Shown here piece after piece: positions 49,256 to 61,933 of a stretch of 64,000 nucleotides of DNA. The translations under genes and the position numbers were made by a program. The stretch is from Paralichthys olivaceus (Eukaryota > Chordata > Actinopteri > Pleuronectiformes > Paralichthyidae), in the NCBI RefSeq assembly GCF_024713975.1, contig NC_091094.1, positions 11,951,001 to 12,015,000 of the forward strand, given 5' to 3'. Below the pieces are notes generated by a model that made no database searches, was not told the DNA's origin, and saw only the letters and a program-made list of their open reading frames with translations. Within the stretch, counting starts at the first letter, position 1, and each line of letters opens with the position of its first letter.

Positions 49256-49265
49256 GTCATATGAC
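49256..49265 (+). promoter_or_regulatory. GTCATATGAC palindrome upstream of arl8b
   Basis: A perfect 10-base palindrome lies 105 bases before the arl8b ATG in a GC-rich promoter without a TATA box. It equals the lysosomal CLEAR element GTCACGTGAC except for the two central bases. TFEB/TFE3 binding is not implied by sequence alone. Confidence 0.3.
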
Positions 49266-49369
49266 AGCCGCTGTCCGAGTCTACTTCCCTTCCCCGCTGG
49301 AAAACGCCACATCTGACAGGGAGGGAGGCTCACACTCGGTCGTGGGGAAACGTGAACACCGCCGTCAAG

Positions 49370-52300
49370 ATGCTGGCTCTCATAAACCGGCTGCTGGACT
49401 GGTTCAAGTCCCTGTTCTGGAAGGAGGAGATGGAGCTGACGCTGGTCGGCCTCCAGTACTCGGGGAAAACAACATTTGTAAACGTGATCGCTGTAAGTCC
49501 TCAGCCGCTGTTAGCCACCTTGCTAGGGCAGCGCTAACACCATCCTCGCGGATACCGGGGGTTAATAGCTGGGTGGTTGTGTTCGTGTTGTGTTTGGGTT
49601 GTCTCGCAGTGTCCCGGTCCGGAAGTCATGTAACGTGACTGTGTTGTGTTCACAGCATCCGCAGAAGCACCTGTGTCAACAAGTTACCTGGGCTAACTGC
49701 TCTGGTGCTAGCTAACACCGCCTGTGTGTTGTGATTGCTTAGCATGCTAATCTCAAACATGACACTGAGGCCCGAGAGTCGTCGAAGTGAACATGAAACT
49801 GTTTATCTGCTTTGTTGGGACTTTTATCCTGCACACCTCCAGACCCTCACGAGAGAGCTGAGGTCGGGTTGACTGTTTCACCAGCTGACAAACATGACAG
49901 CTCCAGAAACATACTGTTCTCTGTGCAGCCGGAGAGCGTGTGAAATGTGTCTTTACCTCAGATGCTAACGCTGATCTGAAGGCAGATTGTGATCGTGTGT
50001 GGTACATACAGTCTTAAGGTGTCCTCCTGCGACCGTGGCCGAGCGTCTCTCTTGTGCAACCTCGCTGGGATTTCTCAAAACTGGTGTTTCTGGTGCAGCA
50101 ATTTGCATTAGCCAATCACTGCACAGCCACCGGAGTGTTTTAGCAGCAAATTGTAAAAAAGGCAACAACCCTTCCTGCGGTTATTAGAGTCAGTTTGTGG
50201 TGGGGATGGCTCTCACAATGATTAGCACATTACTTGGAATCCACGATGAATTTGGGTTGTGTAAGTTTTAATCTCAAGTGTTTCACTAGTGCGGAGCAAT
50301 TCAGCTTTCTTTAACTAAAATGAAATCTCTATTGTAGTATGCTCCAGATCTGTGGGGAATTGTCATTGCTTAACATTTCACTAAAGTTCATGTGACTAAT
50401 TAAATAAATCCCTCAATCCTAATAGTCATAGCTGATTGACTGTAAAAGTGTTTTGCCAAAGTCTGCAGAGAAGGAATCATGTCAAGAGAAAGAAAGTATT
50501 TGCAGCTGAGTCACATTTCAATGTGGACAAGAGCCAAGACATTTTTAAGATGTTTCCTCCTTCAAACACCTGAGAATGTGTCAGTCTGCTGACTGTCCTG
50601 TTTCTCCTCTTATTTTAGTCTTTATTATTAAGTGTGTTTGCAAGTTTACAAAAACGTTTATTTTGATTCCAGCAGTATCATCCTGTGTCTCTATTAGAAT
50701 TAAAATCATTTTATGAAAGGATTAATTACATAAGCAGTTATTTTTATATAAAATAAATACTAAACAGTCATTGGTTTTAGCTTCTCATATCTCAAGTGGA
50801 TCTTATGCATCAGTTTAAATATGTCATTTTGGTTCTTACAAAATTGTGAGTGGGAATTTTCACTAGTTCCAGTAAAGTAAAACACATTATAATGAAACCA
50901 AGCAGCAGATTAATTGATGGTTATCATTAGTTTCAGCTCTGATCTGCACTGATAAAGTAATTTCACCAGGCAGCAACCACTACTACTCATGTTTATCTCA
51001 TTTAAGCAGAATGTGAGAGACTGCAAATCACCGACACTGATCAAATTGAAGTTTAAAGACGGAAACTCAGGAGTCAGATGTAATCTCAGAGAAGGCTCAG
51101 CATGTGATAAAGGTTTAGGTGTCTGAGGAGGAAGTTGTGTTTGGGGTTGGAACAAAACTCTGCTCTTTCTTTCATGTTGTAGAAATGAGAAAAAAATATT
51201 TTGTCAGCGAGCGACAGTTTGTTTTTTGAGAGCGTGAATGGTTAGTGGGGGTGGTTCCTCTTTCCTCAGTCATGAGACTGCTGCGCTTTTTTTCTCTTAG
51301 CTCCGTCAGGTGACTCAAGCTAGTCATGTGCTGTTAAATGTGTGTACAGCAGACGGTGCATGCTCCCTGGTTTACAAAGGAGGGCAGGGAGAGGGCGTAA
51401 GAACAGCTTGTGAGTTTAAAGGGGAAAGCTGCTGATTCTGTGTGTTGAGGTAGATTTTTTCCTCCAACTTCCCTTCTCAGCAATGAACACTGAGAGAAGC
51501 TAGAACGTGTGGAGATAAAGTTTTTTGTCATTTAAAATAAAACGATACATTTTGTGTATTCTAGTTTAAATGCTTTAATGATAACATATGGATAATCAAG
51601 AAAAAAAAAACTCATTTTTTTTAATGGTTAGATAATTGTAAGTCTGCTGCATCTTTTACTAACTGATTTATCAGAGATTGTTTGTTAATTGGCAGGATTA
51701 CACAAAATCTAATCAACTATTTTATAAGGAAGGATCCATTTAAATTTTGGTGCAGATCCAGATCAGGCGGCTGCAGGATTTTCTTTAATTCTTAGAGAAT
51801 AATTCATGGATCTTGGTGAAAAAATCAAACATGTTTGGGGGTCTGATATGTATGATCCAAATAGAAATCTGAACCTAGTGAATTTAAATGTGGTTTCCAT
51901 AGAGGACTGTTGGGTCTTGGCAGAGGTATGAGCTCGACTGAGTGTCATTCTAGTTAGTATTTATTTAGTTTTTTTACTAACTCAGTATTCGGAGAACATT
52001 AAATCCTTGTTGTGTGAAGTGACTTTTTGTAACCAGTTAATTTATTGTTAACATGCACTTACTCATCAGTAATAAAAAGTCTCACAGTTAAGAAATAACT
52101 CAAACATGTCATTTTTTTCAGTCGGGGCATTTCAGCGAAGACATGATCCCTACAGTCGGGTTCAACATGAGGAAGGTCACTAAAGGAAATGTCACCATCA
52201 AGGTCCAGTTTGACTTTTTATGCTGTTATCGAAACATTTATATTAATTAATTGACACCAGCAGATTGATTTTTAAAAGAAGGCAACATTTGCAATGTTAT

Positions 52301-53666
52301 TGACACTTTGAAACAGGAATGTCATGTGATGCTGTGCTCTTAATTCTGTAGATTTGGGATATAGGAGGGCAGCCGAGGTTCAGGAGCATGTGGGAGCGGT
52401 ACTGTCGGGGGGTTAATGCGATTGTGTGAGTATCCAAGTTCTGGTTTTCAGATAATGAAAGTGAGAGCATTTAAATGACAGAGAAAAGATGTTGGTGTTG
52501 AACTTCACTGTTAATATACAAATCTCTCTGTTTCAATGTTGCTGATTTTTAGGTACATGGTCGATGCAGCAGATCGAGAAAAGGTGGAGGCATCTAGAAA
52601 CGAGCTTCATAATTTATTAGACAAACCTCAGTTGCAAGGAATTCCTGTAAGTCTTCTCCTAAAACCACTTTTTACAAAATCTCTTTCACATCTATAATGC
52701 GAAACTCTGTGGGTTTTGTTTGTGCTCTTAGATTCTGGTGCTCGGCAACAAAAGGGATCTTCCCACTGCACTAGATGAAAAGCAGCTCATTGAGAAAATG
52801 TAAGTAGCAGACATCACGCGAAGTCCTGAACACATTCATTTTGATCACAGCTGAATATAGATTTGTAATTTTTTGTGCACAATAATGAACTGTATATTCT
52901 TACTGTTATGATACTGTCAAATGGTCCTAGTTATTCTTGCTTAGAATTTTACTGGAAGAAGAATTCAGGATTTAATATTTCAATATCATTCAATTGTTTT
53001 TTATATGTTGCAAATTTCTACTTTTAATTCGACACCAGTTCAACATACCTGTGTGGTGACGATGGGAAAAGTGGAACTGGCTCCCTCTGCTGTCAAGTTA
53101 AAACACATGTTGATCTGTTTCCAGGAAGCTTCAGATGAATCACACTGATGATCATTCTGGCTGCATACTCATCATATTTACTTGTACGTGCATCTCTGTC
53201 CCCTCACAGGAATCTGGCAGCTATTCAGGACAGAGAGATCTGCTGCTACTCCATTTCCTGCAAAGAGAAAGACAACATTGGTTAGTTAAAATTACATTTT
53301 TGAAACACCTTTAAAATTTGACTTTATTTATTATTAAGTAAAGTTTTATTCATGCATTTGCATTAATTCACTAATTACTTTATATTGCAGTTTATAATTT
53401 ACATAAAAAGCTGGTGTCAGCCTCACTTTGCCTTCAGACACCAAACTTACTCCCCTGTGTTAAGCTGCATTAGTCTGGAGAGTCATTAACAGTAGTTCAG
53501 TTGGGTTCTGTGTATATAAATCTGTACCAGAGATCTATGTACTGTGTATCTACTGTGTGTCAAGTTAGAAATACCTGAACAGATTCTCAGACCCTGCATG
53601 TTTTTTTTAATTTCAGATATCACGCTTCAGTGGCTCATCCAGCACTCAAAATCCCGGAGGAGCTGA
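49370..53666 (+). CDS. arl8b: ADP-ribosylation factor-like GTPase 8B
   Basis: Small GTPase on lysosomes; recruits PLEKHM2/SKIP and kinesin-1 for outward movement, and the HOPS complex for fusion. Exons: 49370-49492, 52122-52202, 52352-52425, 52553-52646, 52732-52799, 53210-53280, 53617-53666 (561 nt, 186 aa, exactly the family length). Motifs: N-terminal amphipathic helix [18 protein letters not shown]-loop GLQYSGKTT, threonine of switch I in [19 protein letters not shown] and SCKEKDN; it ends in HSKSRR plus Ser. The N-terminus and DEKQLIEK wording favour ARL8B over ARL8A. Its neighbour edem1 is also next to ARL8B on human 3p26. Intron 1 is 2.6 kb and contains a family A repeat. The 3' UTR probably ends after AATAAA at 54542-54547. 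Confidence 0.95.
51730..51956 (+). repeat. Teleost interspersed repeat copy (family A) in arl8b intron 1
   Basis: Phrases: 'ttttggtgcagatccagatca', 'ttcatggatcttggtgaaaaaatca', 'ggactgttgggtcttggcagaggtatgagctc' and the closing 'cattctagtt'. It is the same family as the copies at about 36700-37024 and 14645-14935, and the clearest of the three. Confidence 0.65.
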
Positions 53667-54570
53667 GAATGCACATGTTTTTTTCTTCTTCTTTTTTTGG
53701 GCCAGCTGTGTTCTCCATGTTACTGTCATGCCACACCGCATCACTCTGTGATGATGTGCACTTGTATCTTCAGGTCACAGGTCACGTGCTGCACTGTTCT
53801 GCTTGTGTCATTCAATGTCTTTTCTCACCTTGTGATTCTTTCACAAACCCTGACAATGCACTACTACTATGAAATTCTGGAACCAAATTTAAGGAATGTA
53901 ATTGGCATTATACTTAATGTGAAGCTGTAAATTAACCCTGAGTAGAACCTAGTTTCTCATCTACATGTTACCCTTCAGGCATTACCGGACTGATCATACC
54001 CAGAGGTTTGCAACACTAATCTTGGGTCAAGAACAAAACTGTTGAAGGATTTATTCTGTCAAACAGGCCTCACAAAAATGAGAAATGTCTCTTACACAGT
54101 GAGATAATCATGCCAGGAGAAGGCTGACATGGACATGCAGGTGTTCCTGTCGAGCTCGACCCGGACAACTGTGGTTCTTAGCATGATCAGGTTTTCCTCC
54201 TTCAAACACACGTCTGTTGTTTTAGAAAACTGTGCATTTACGCACATCAGTTTGAGCAGGTCTGTACAAATATCAAGCTAATATGATTTTTACTGATGTG
54301 AGATGTGCGTGTATGAATATATGATTCTATTTAAAGACTTAAATGTACTTAAAGTAAAGCTGTACGGGGTTGTGTGGTAATATTAGGCCTCTCTTTGTAA
54401 GGAGCCCCAGTGGAACGATGTGTGCTGCCTCGATGCTGACAGAGTGGCAGAATTTAAAGTGCCTTGTGCAATGTCTCTCACCTCTGAAGCAAAGCGGCAT
54501 GCTGGGTAGAGTGAAAATACACCACTTCAATACATTCAAGAAATAAAAAGTCATGCTTTTTAATTTAACT
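53667..54570 (+). other. arl8b: arl8b 3' UTR
   Basis: Non-coding sequence after the TGA stop, ending near the AATAAA at 54542-54547. Open frames in it (for example 53630-53872 and 53697-53930) are out of frame with the gene and have no family features. Confidence 0.6.
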
Positions 54571-56190
54571 GTAGTCATGTTCTTTTTACTTCACTTTTTT
54601 TTAATGATGCCATTCTGAATAGTTTGCACAATATAAAGAGCAAAAACAAGAAGCCAGAAGGTCCAGCACACCCACGTGAAGGTTTTTTCAGATAGGTGGT
54701 TGATTATGATTATATCTCTGCTGGTTGAGCTTGTTTGTTAGTGATTACATGAGGTTTTGTATCAACAGGTCCAACACAACATCAATCTGGTTCAGCTTGT
54801 AAACACCAATACAGTCCTGACAGGTGTTGTGCAATGAAAAAAGTCTGTGGCAGCCCTCTGCTCTAAATCTTGTTGATTTTAACTTGAATTGGTTTCAAAC
54901 CCTCAGAAAATGATCAAATAGTTGGTTACTTTTTACGCAGAAGGTTATTTGGCATGAGAGGCATAAGAACGATTTTTTCCATTCTGCATTTCAAGAACAA
55001 GTTGAAATGTTGATGTTGAAGTTGACATGCTGATAACAAAGTCAAACTAAAGGAGGAGAAATATTTTTTTCTATTTTATGTAAATAATTAAACTGAAATG
55101 TCAAGAATAAACTTAAAATTCCAAGACTAAAGTAAAACTCCTCTTTTTCCTGTTACCTGGCCCTAATAATCATCTGTACTTTCCGCCTCAGTCAATAGTC
55201 ATGTGAAATTTCAGTACCATTTTCTAGTAAGGCAGCCTTTATGAAAGTTTTATAATTCTAACTAATGCATTGCTGCATTCACGGTTAAGGAAATACTTGG
55301 GGGTGCATAAATCCATCTAGTCTTGTAAAAGTTATTGGATTTTGTTCCAGTTTCTCTGCAGCTCCTTTCCAGAAGTGGTTCAACCAGGCAATCAGTGAAG
55401 TGACTTAACCACAATCTGTTAACACAAACCTTTTTATTAATGGCTTATAATAATTTATGTTATTAATTGTGTATTTTGCAAAGCACCTTGTAACCTTGTT
55501 TGGATAAATGCTATGGGGAAAAAAACATCTGTTGGTTCAATGGATTATCCATTAAAGACAACAACCTGCTCATATTTTGTCTCATGAGTTCATGTGTTCA
55601 GGCTGCTGTTATCATGTACCTCAGAGGAGAACTAAATCTTCATTACTTCTGCTATCAGGCTACTAAACTCAAACTAATGACATATTTTATGACTGTGCCT
55701 TTTACATGATAACACAAACATGTAACAAATGTCTGTTCATTATCTACTTATTGTCTTTTTAATTCTAATTATTTTACCTCCTCAATCTTAATCTTGAGGT
55801 CCTTCATCAACCTCTGTTTGTTTGTTGACCTGTGCGTTGACTCCTTGGGACTCCTAACATGAATGAAAATAATGAATTATAATAATAAAACACTACTACT
55901 ACTAATAACAATGATGATGGAGAATATTATTATTATAAATGATAAATGTCACACTCCTGCGGTTCCTCCTCTAACCCTCTGAGTGAAGCTGCTGGAACCA
56001 ACCCTTCAGGTTTGAAGCTGAAGTTACGACACGTCAGGATTGCCACGAAACGCAACCCGGAAGATTGACAGCTCCGCAGCCAATCATCATACGAGCGCGT
56101 CTCACCTTTCGAATGACGACACAGGGGAAGGGCCAATCAGAGAGCGAGATGTGGGAGGGGCCGGTTTGTTGACAGGAAGCGTGTGAAGCG
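54571..56190. other. arl8b-edem1 spacer
   Basis: AT-rich, no gene seen. About 55000-55145 is a degenerate array of roughly 20-base units of the type 'aaatgtcaagaataaactt' / 'ttccaagactaaagt', as found in many fish genomes. The last 200 bases turn GC-rich and lead into the edem1 promoter. Confidence 0.5.
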
Positions 56191-56347
56191 GAGTCACTGC
56201 AGCTTCTTGCTCCCTCAGCTCCTGCTCCTTCTGCTCCTCCTGCTCCTGCTCCTGCCTGACACACGGAGGATTTCTCTCACTCGTTCAGCCGCTCGCCGGT
56301 GCGCGGACTTTGTAAACTATGCTTTGTAGGACCGAACCGGGGCAAAG
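56075..56347 (+). promoter_or_regulatory. edem1: edem1 promoter and 5' UTR region
   Basis: GC-rich, no TATA box, with two CCAAT boxes (about 56079 and 56133) and a GCTCCT-rich run (about 56216-56255) just before the start codon. EDEM1 is a classic unfolded-protein-response target. I looked for the ERSE pattern CCAAT-N9-CCACG at both CCAAT boxes and did not find it, so the stress element may lie elsewhere. Confidence 0.45.
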
Positions 56348-59300
56348 ATGCAATGGAGGTCAATAGTGGTCGGTCTCGTGGTGCTCAGGCTCTCCCTCAG
56401 CTGGGTGCTGTGGCTCGCTTTCGGACTGGGACCTAACGTGATCTGCGGGTTCAACTTCCAGCTCGGCTTCAATCTGCGCAAACTGGATGTGCTGTTCGGG
56501 GAGGAGAAGGGGAGCGACCCGGGGGGCGGCTCGTGGTCCCAGCGGATCCACGGCCCCAAATATGAGCAGACGGCGACCGCCTGTGAGAAGCCCGAGGAGG
56601 AGTCGCCCGGGAGACCCTACCTGAGCTTCTTCGACGGCAACAAGGACGAGTACGTGCGGAGATACAGCTCGTTCCCTGACGCCCTGAGAGCCAAGATGAA
56701 GGACATGGCCAGAGACATGTTCTACTTCGGATATGACAACTACATGACTTACGCGTTTCCCGAGGACGAGCTGAATCCCATTGACTGTGAAGGGAGGGGA
56801 CCAGACGTGCTGAACCCGTGAGTCATTCAAACCTGTGTCCAGTCTCAGTGTGATCCTAACTGTCTCCTGCGGACCGAGCGATCTGCGTCCATTTGGTAAA
56901 CAAATTACTTCCAAGTGCCACACGTCTGCTGCTCAGTGATGCCCCCTGTTGGTCAGGGGGGAGCCGGGTCGTGGTTCATTCATATTGAACAGGTCATCGA
57001 TAAGTTAAAAGGGTTAGTTCACCCCAAAAATGAAAATGCACTCCTTATGTACTCACCACTGTGGGTGAGGGAAGTGTGGGTGAAGTGTTTGAGTCCACAC
57101 AACACTTTTGGAGGTTCAGGGGTAAACAGTGCTGCAGCCAAATCCAGTACAATTGAAGTAAATGGTGACCCAAAAAAATAAATACAGAAAATGCCTCCAT
57201 ACTGCTCCTGTGGCGTCATCCAAGTGTCCGTAAGCACTGACATTCAAATGTATGTATTTGACTCGAAATGAGGTCATTCACATCATGTTTATAGCCTATA
57301 GGTCTGTGATCCACTCAAGAACACGGCTCTGAAGGAGGCTATCAGAGGACATTTAGGCTAAAACCTTGGTGTAAATGACTGTAACGAGTCAGATGTGAAT
57401 ACCAGGGCTGAGCGCTTAGTGGTGAGTAGATAATGAGTAAAGTTTCGTTTTTGGGTGAACTATCCTGTTAAGTCTAATTAAGATTGGATACAATTTAATT
57501 AATCCCAAAGAAAATTCTTGCTCCAGAATGCTCGATGCCACTTACAGGGGTCTCTTAAAAAAGAAGGGCTGAAACTAATGGCAGACAAAAAAGTTGGAAA
57601 ACTCCAAAATACAAATGGTAAGATTTAATGATAGTTAAATCATAGAATCAATCTTAACTGATTAAACGTATCCGTCAACTACCATTTAAAGCTCATAAAA
57701 CCTCACACTCAGTGGTGTCTGTATGCATAGTCAAATTCCAGTCAAACAGGTAGTTTAGTGTTAACTCTGACCCCTTTTTAGTGGGAAGGAATTAAAATGG
57801 CTTATGTTTCTGTTGTCTTGTTCATTCTGTCAGATATTAAAGATTTTACATGTGATCTAAACACACATTTTGTTTTTGGATATAAAATATTCAGTTGGGT
57901 GATCTATTGATTATTTCCTATCACATGAGTCTGTTTCACTTTTTTCTTTTCAGGTCAAACATCAACATAAATGATGTCTTGGGGAACTACTCCCTGACGT
58001 TAATTGACACCTTAGACACTCTGTTGGTAAGTTTACACTCCATCACTGTTTTAAAACTAAAAGTAGCAAGGGTATTGAACCATGTTTTCCTGTAAGCTTA
58101 ACGTCACCTGTTTTCAAAAAGCAGAGCTTTGCTCCACATTCAGTAGCACAGTGGTTAACACATCCTCTGGTGTAAGATGTGGGTTTTCTGCTGCTCTCAC
58201 AGCCTCCCCTGACACTGAGTCAGGTGAAGTAGATTTTTTAAAGTGCTCGTTGGTATGGGTGTGTTAACCCTGACATGGACAGTCTTAAGTGTCTCCTTTA
58301 TGTCTTCTTGTCACCAGCATTCACAGTCTCAGTCAAAAATCTCTCTAACAAATGTAGTACTTTCTTGAAATTGAATAAAGATGTAGGCAGAAATAGCTTC
58401 TTTACAACAGTTGTGATCTGATATAATGAAAATACCTATAAACTTTAATCATGTAACAAAAGAAGCTTGTAGATCAACCCCTTTCCTAACCCAATTTAGT
58501 GCTGCACAGTCTGAAACGACAACACAAAAACTTGTTTTTCCTGCTCTCTTTACTCACTGAACCCTTTCCTTTATTTACAGCTGTAATGCAGTTTGCATAC
58601 TTCTCTACCAACTTTGCACACTTGGACCGAGCACGGTTTGTAACTCTTTTCTACGCCAACTCACTCTATATAATGTGCTGTGTCTCTGCAGGTGCTTGGC
58701 AACGTGACAGAGTTCCAGAGAGCCGTCAAGCTGGTTATAGAAACTGTATCTTTTGATAAGGACTCAACGGTGCAGGTTTTTGAGGCAAACATAAGGTACA
58801 AATGCTGCTGCTATTTTTTGTGTCTAATACAGAAGGAAACTACATGTGCACTTTTCTCTTAATCCAGGCTAATTTCTGAAGTTAAACGTACATCACCATG
58901 GTTTGAAGACAAAGCGTGTTTGACCCAGTCCACTGAATGAATGAGTGAATGAGACATTCTATATGATAATGTTTAAGAAAAGCACCATCTGTTTCTTTGA
59001 GCCATCACAATGTAAGATTTCTCGTCTTCACTGAAGGATCTTGGGAAGCCTTATCTCCGCTCACATCCTGCTGACTGACCCAAAACATCCATTTGGCAAA
59101 GTGGGCTTCGAAGGTTACGATGATGAGCTGCTTCACTTAGCTCATGACTTGGCTGTCCGCTTACTGCCGGCCTTCGAGAACACCAGCACGGGCATCCCTT
59201 ACCCCAGGGTGAGTGACGGGTACATTACACGAGGCAGCTGCTAATATACACACAAGATATCTAACGGTTGTAGCACTGATTACTGTAGTTGCATGTGAGT

Positions 59301-61933
59301 GAAACTGGATAACTTACTACACCAACCAGCAGACTCATGGGTTTGTATCTTGAATGCAGGTAAACCTGAAGACTGGTGTCCCTCCTGACAGCATCAATGA
59401 GACTTGCACTGCAGGAGCTGGGTCGCTGCTGGTGGAGTTTGGGATTCTTAGCCGCTTAATCGGCGATTCCACATTTGAGTGGGTAGCCAGACGAGCAGTT
59501 AGAGCTCTGTGGAACCTGAGAAGCAATGAAACCGGTCTGTTAGGTATGTGCAGCTGTGTACTACAACTTCGTGACAACACTTTCTCTTTCTCATGTGCTT
59601 TCTTTCTTACTTATTTTATTTAAGTTGATTTCTGCACAATATGGTTCTGTCTCCAATTTTCTGTGATTTCTGTTCTTAGGTAATGTAGTTAATATCCAAA
59701 CAGGCCAGTGGGTTGGGAAGCAGAGTGGCCTCGGTGCAGGTATGGACTCATTCTATGAGTATCTGCTGAAATCATACATCCTTTTTGGTGAGAAGGAGGA
59801 CTACAGGATGTTTCAAGCTTCTTATGAGAGCATACAGAACCACATGAGGAGAGGGTGAGTCCCACTCTGAAAACACGTCCCACAGTAGATTCCGTGCATT
59901 ATTGTGAAAGTGAATGGGTGTCGGCAGCATTTCGTTATATGAAGTTATGACTCAGCTAAAACTTGAAACCTTCATCAGTTATGCAAATGATTGACCAGAC
60001 AAAGAGTAAATAAAATTGTAATTTTTTTTTTACATATGCATACATACTACCAGAAATGTAGCTTTAGCTGAGAGGTGCCCAACTGCAGAAGCATATGTTA
60101 ACACTGTGGCTGCTTCTGTACATGAATGTGTTCAAATACAGAAAGGAGAAAGAATTTTGTCAAAATAGTAAACATACTCAACTTTTTCTGCCACATGCAA
60201 TTTATCGCTTTGGGTTTTTTCTGTTGTTGTGAACGTGTGTCACTGGAGAATATCCTGCTGTTAACTTCATATGTGGAAGGCAAACCCCGGACAAAGTCCA
60301 GGCCCCATTAGGGGTCATTTTCTGGAGTTCATGGCTACACACATATTTGAACCTCTGTCTGCTTCCCTCTGGTTTTCAGGAGGGAGTCCTGTAATGAAGG
60401 CGAGGGTGACCCGCCTCTCTATGTTAATGTGAACATGTTCAGTGGTGAAATTATGAACACCTGGATTGACTCTCTTCAAGCCTTCTTTCCTGGTCTGCAG
60501 GTTAGATTATGCACTTTCGTTTGTAAGAAGTGATGTGTTAAAGTGTAAAAGAAATGTTTAACTAAAGAAAGGCTCTACTGCTCTTGTCCTAGGTGCTGAA
60601 CGGTGATGTAGATAACGCCATTTGCCTGCACGCCTTCTACTATGCCATCTGGAAGCGCTTTGGGGCATTGCCAGAGAGATACAACTGGCAGCTGCAGGCT
60701 CCTGACGTGCTCTTCTACCCCTTAAGACCAGAGCTGGTGGAGTCAACCTATCTGTTGTACCAGGTGACAATACTGATATGTTGTGATGCAGGTTTGATGT
60801 GGGCAGTCATTAATGACTGTTACCTTTTACTCAAGATCTTTTTTTATCTACTTTTCTTTCCATAGGCGACCAAAAATCCTTTCTATTTGCATGTTGGAAT
60901 GGATATTCTCCAGAGCCTTGAGAAAAATGCCAAAGTCAGGTGTGGGTCATGTAATATACACCTCTTTGTAAAGTGCTTTAATTTGTGTTTACGTTAAGTT
61001 GAGCTGAGCTGAGCTGTGTTATTTGCAGATGTGGGTACGCCACTCTCCACCACGTCGTTGACAAATCCAAAGAGGATCGCATGGAGAGCTTCTTCCTCAG
61101 TGAGACTTGCAAATACCTTTACCTGGTAAGTTAGAGCCTGAGTGTGTCAGAATTTAACCTACATGATATGAGGACATAATATGATCATAAACAAGTGGTT
61201 TTAATAACTAATACAAGATATTTCAGATGTTAAATCGTATCCTTTCATAATTCAAAGACTGTACATCACTTAACTGCTAGTGATCTTAAAACTAGACTTG
61301 TTTAAACTATTGCTGCTTTAATAAATAATTGTTAAAGATACCAGATATTAGTAAGAATTGCACGTCACATTTCCATTGTGATAAAGCACGCTCACTTAAA
61401 TATTGTGTTTCCTTCCACACATATAGTTGCAAAGTCAAAGACATTTAATTAAAAAGCGAAAAGCAGAAAATTCCTGAGAGGATGAGAAAAACTAAATAAT
61501 TGGTATTGGTAGCTCTGTTTATACTGTCATATAAATAAAGCTTTTTCTCTTACATTGCAGCTGTTTGATGAGGACAACCCACTTCACCAATCCGATAACA
61601 AGTACATCTTCACCACAGAGGGACACGTCGTGCCTATAGACAAGCGCTTCAGGGAGAAAAAATGGAATGATTTGTATCCGTGCGAGGAGGGGGCACTGGC
61701 AGAAGCCGAGTCCAACTCCCGGCCACCTCCCAGCAACACTAGCAATGTAAGACTGCCGTCTTCGCCCAAGACCAACTTACTGTTCATTGTTTTCACTGAC
61801 ATTAACAACTTCAGTGTTTCTTTTATTTTCTTTTGTTCTACAGTGTAACAGGATCCCAGAGGAGCGACGGTACACTCTGCCACTGAAGAGTGTCTACATG
61901 AGGCAGATCGACCACATGGTGGGACTTTTCTAA
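56348..61933 (+). CDS. edem1: ER degradation-enhancing alpha-mannosidase-like protein 1
   Basis: ER-resident GH47-family protein that trims mannose on, and extracts, misfolded glycoproteins for ER-associated degradation with SEL1L and OS9. Exons: 56348-56817, 57954-58026, 58692-58795, 59037-59208, 59360-59543, 59680-59854, 60380-60500, 60593-60763, 60866-60939, 61029-61125, 61561-61746, 61844-61933 (1917 nt, 638 aa; human 657; all phases agree). The N-terminal hydrophobic signal or anchor is at about 6-27. The GH47 domain (about 95-560) has [59 protein letters not shown] and [13 protein letters not shown]. The C-terminus, [10 protein letters not shown], matches EDEM1. N-glycosylation sequons are visible (NVT, NTS, NET). 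EDEM1 rather than EDEM2/3 is chosen by these motifs and by linkage to arl8b. Intron 1 holds a TTAA-flanked MITE. Confidence 0.96.
57005..57471. mobile_element. TTAA-flanked MITE in edem1 intron 1
   Basis: About 467 bases bounded by TTAA at 57005-57008 and 57468-57471. The ends are inverted repeats: GGGTTAGTTCACCCC...AAAATGAAAA at the left and the complement of GGATAGTTCACCC...AAACGAAA at the right. TTAA target duplication is the hallmark of piggyBac-type elements, and no transposase frame is present, so it is nonautonomous. The end sequence is a frequent one in fish. Confidence 0.7.

Noticed and set aside
56075-56347. ER-stress element (CCAAT-N9-CCACG) at edem1
   Set aside because: Both CCAAT boxes were checked; the bases nine positions later are AGCGC and AGATG, not CCACG.
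56360-56923. 187-codon open frame antisense to edem1 exon 1
   Set aside because: It is a shadow of the GC-rich edem1 first exon: it covers the same bases, lacks family features, and the sense strand clearly encodes EDEM1.
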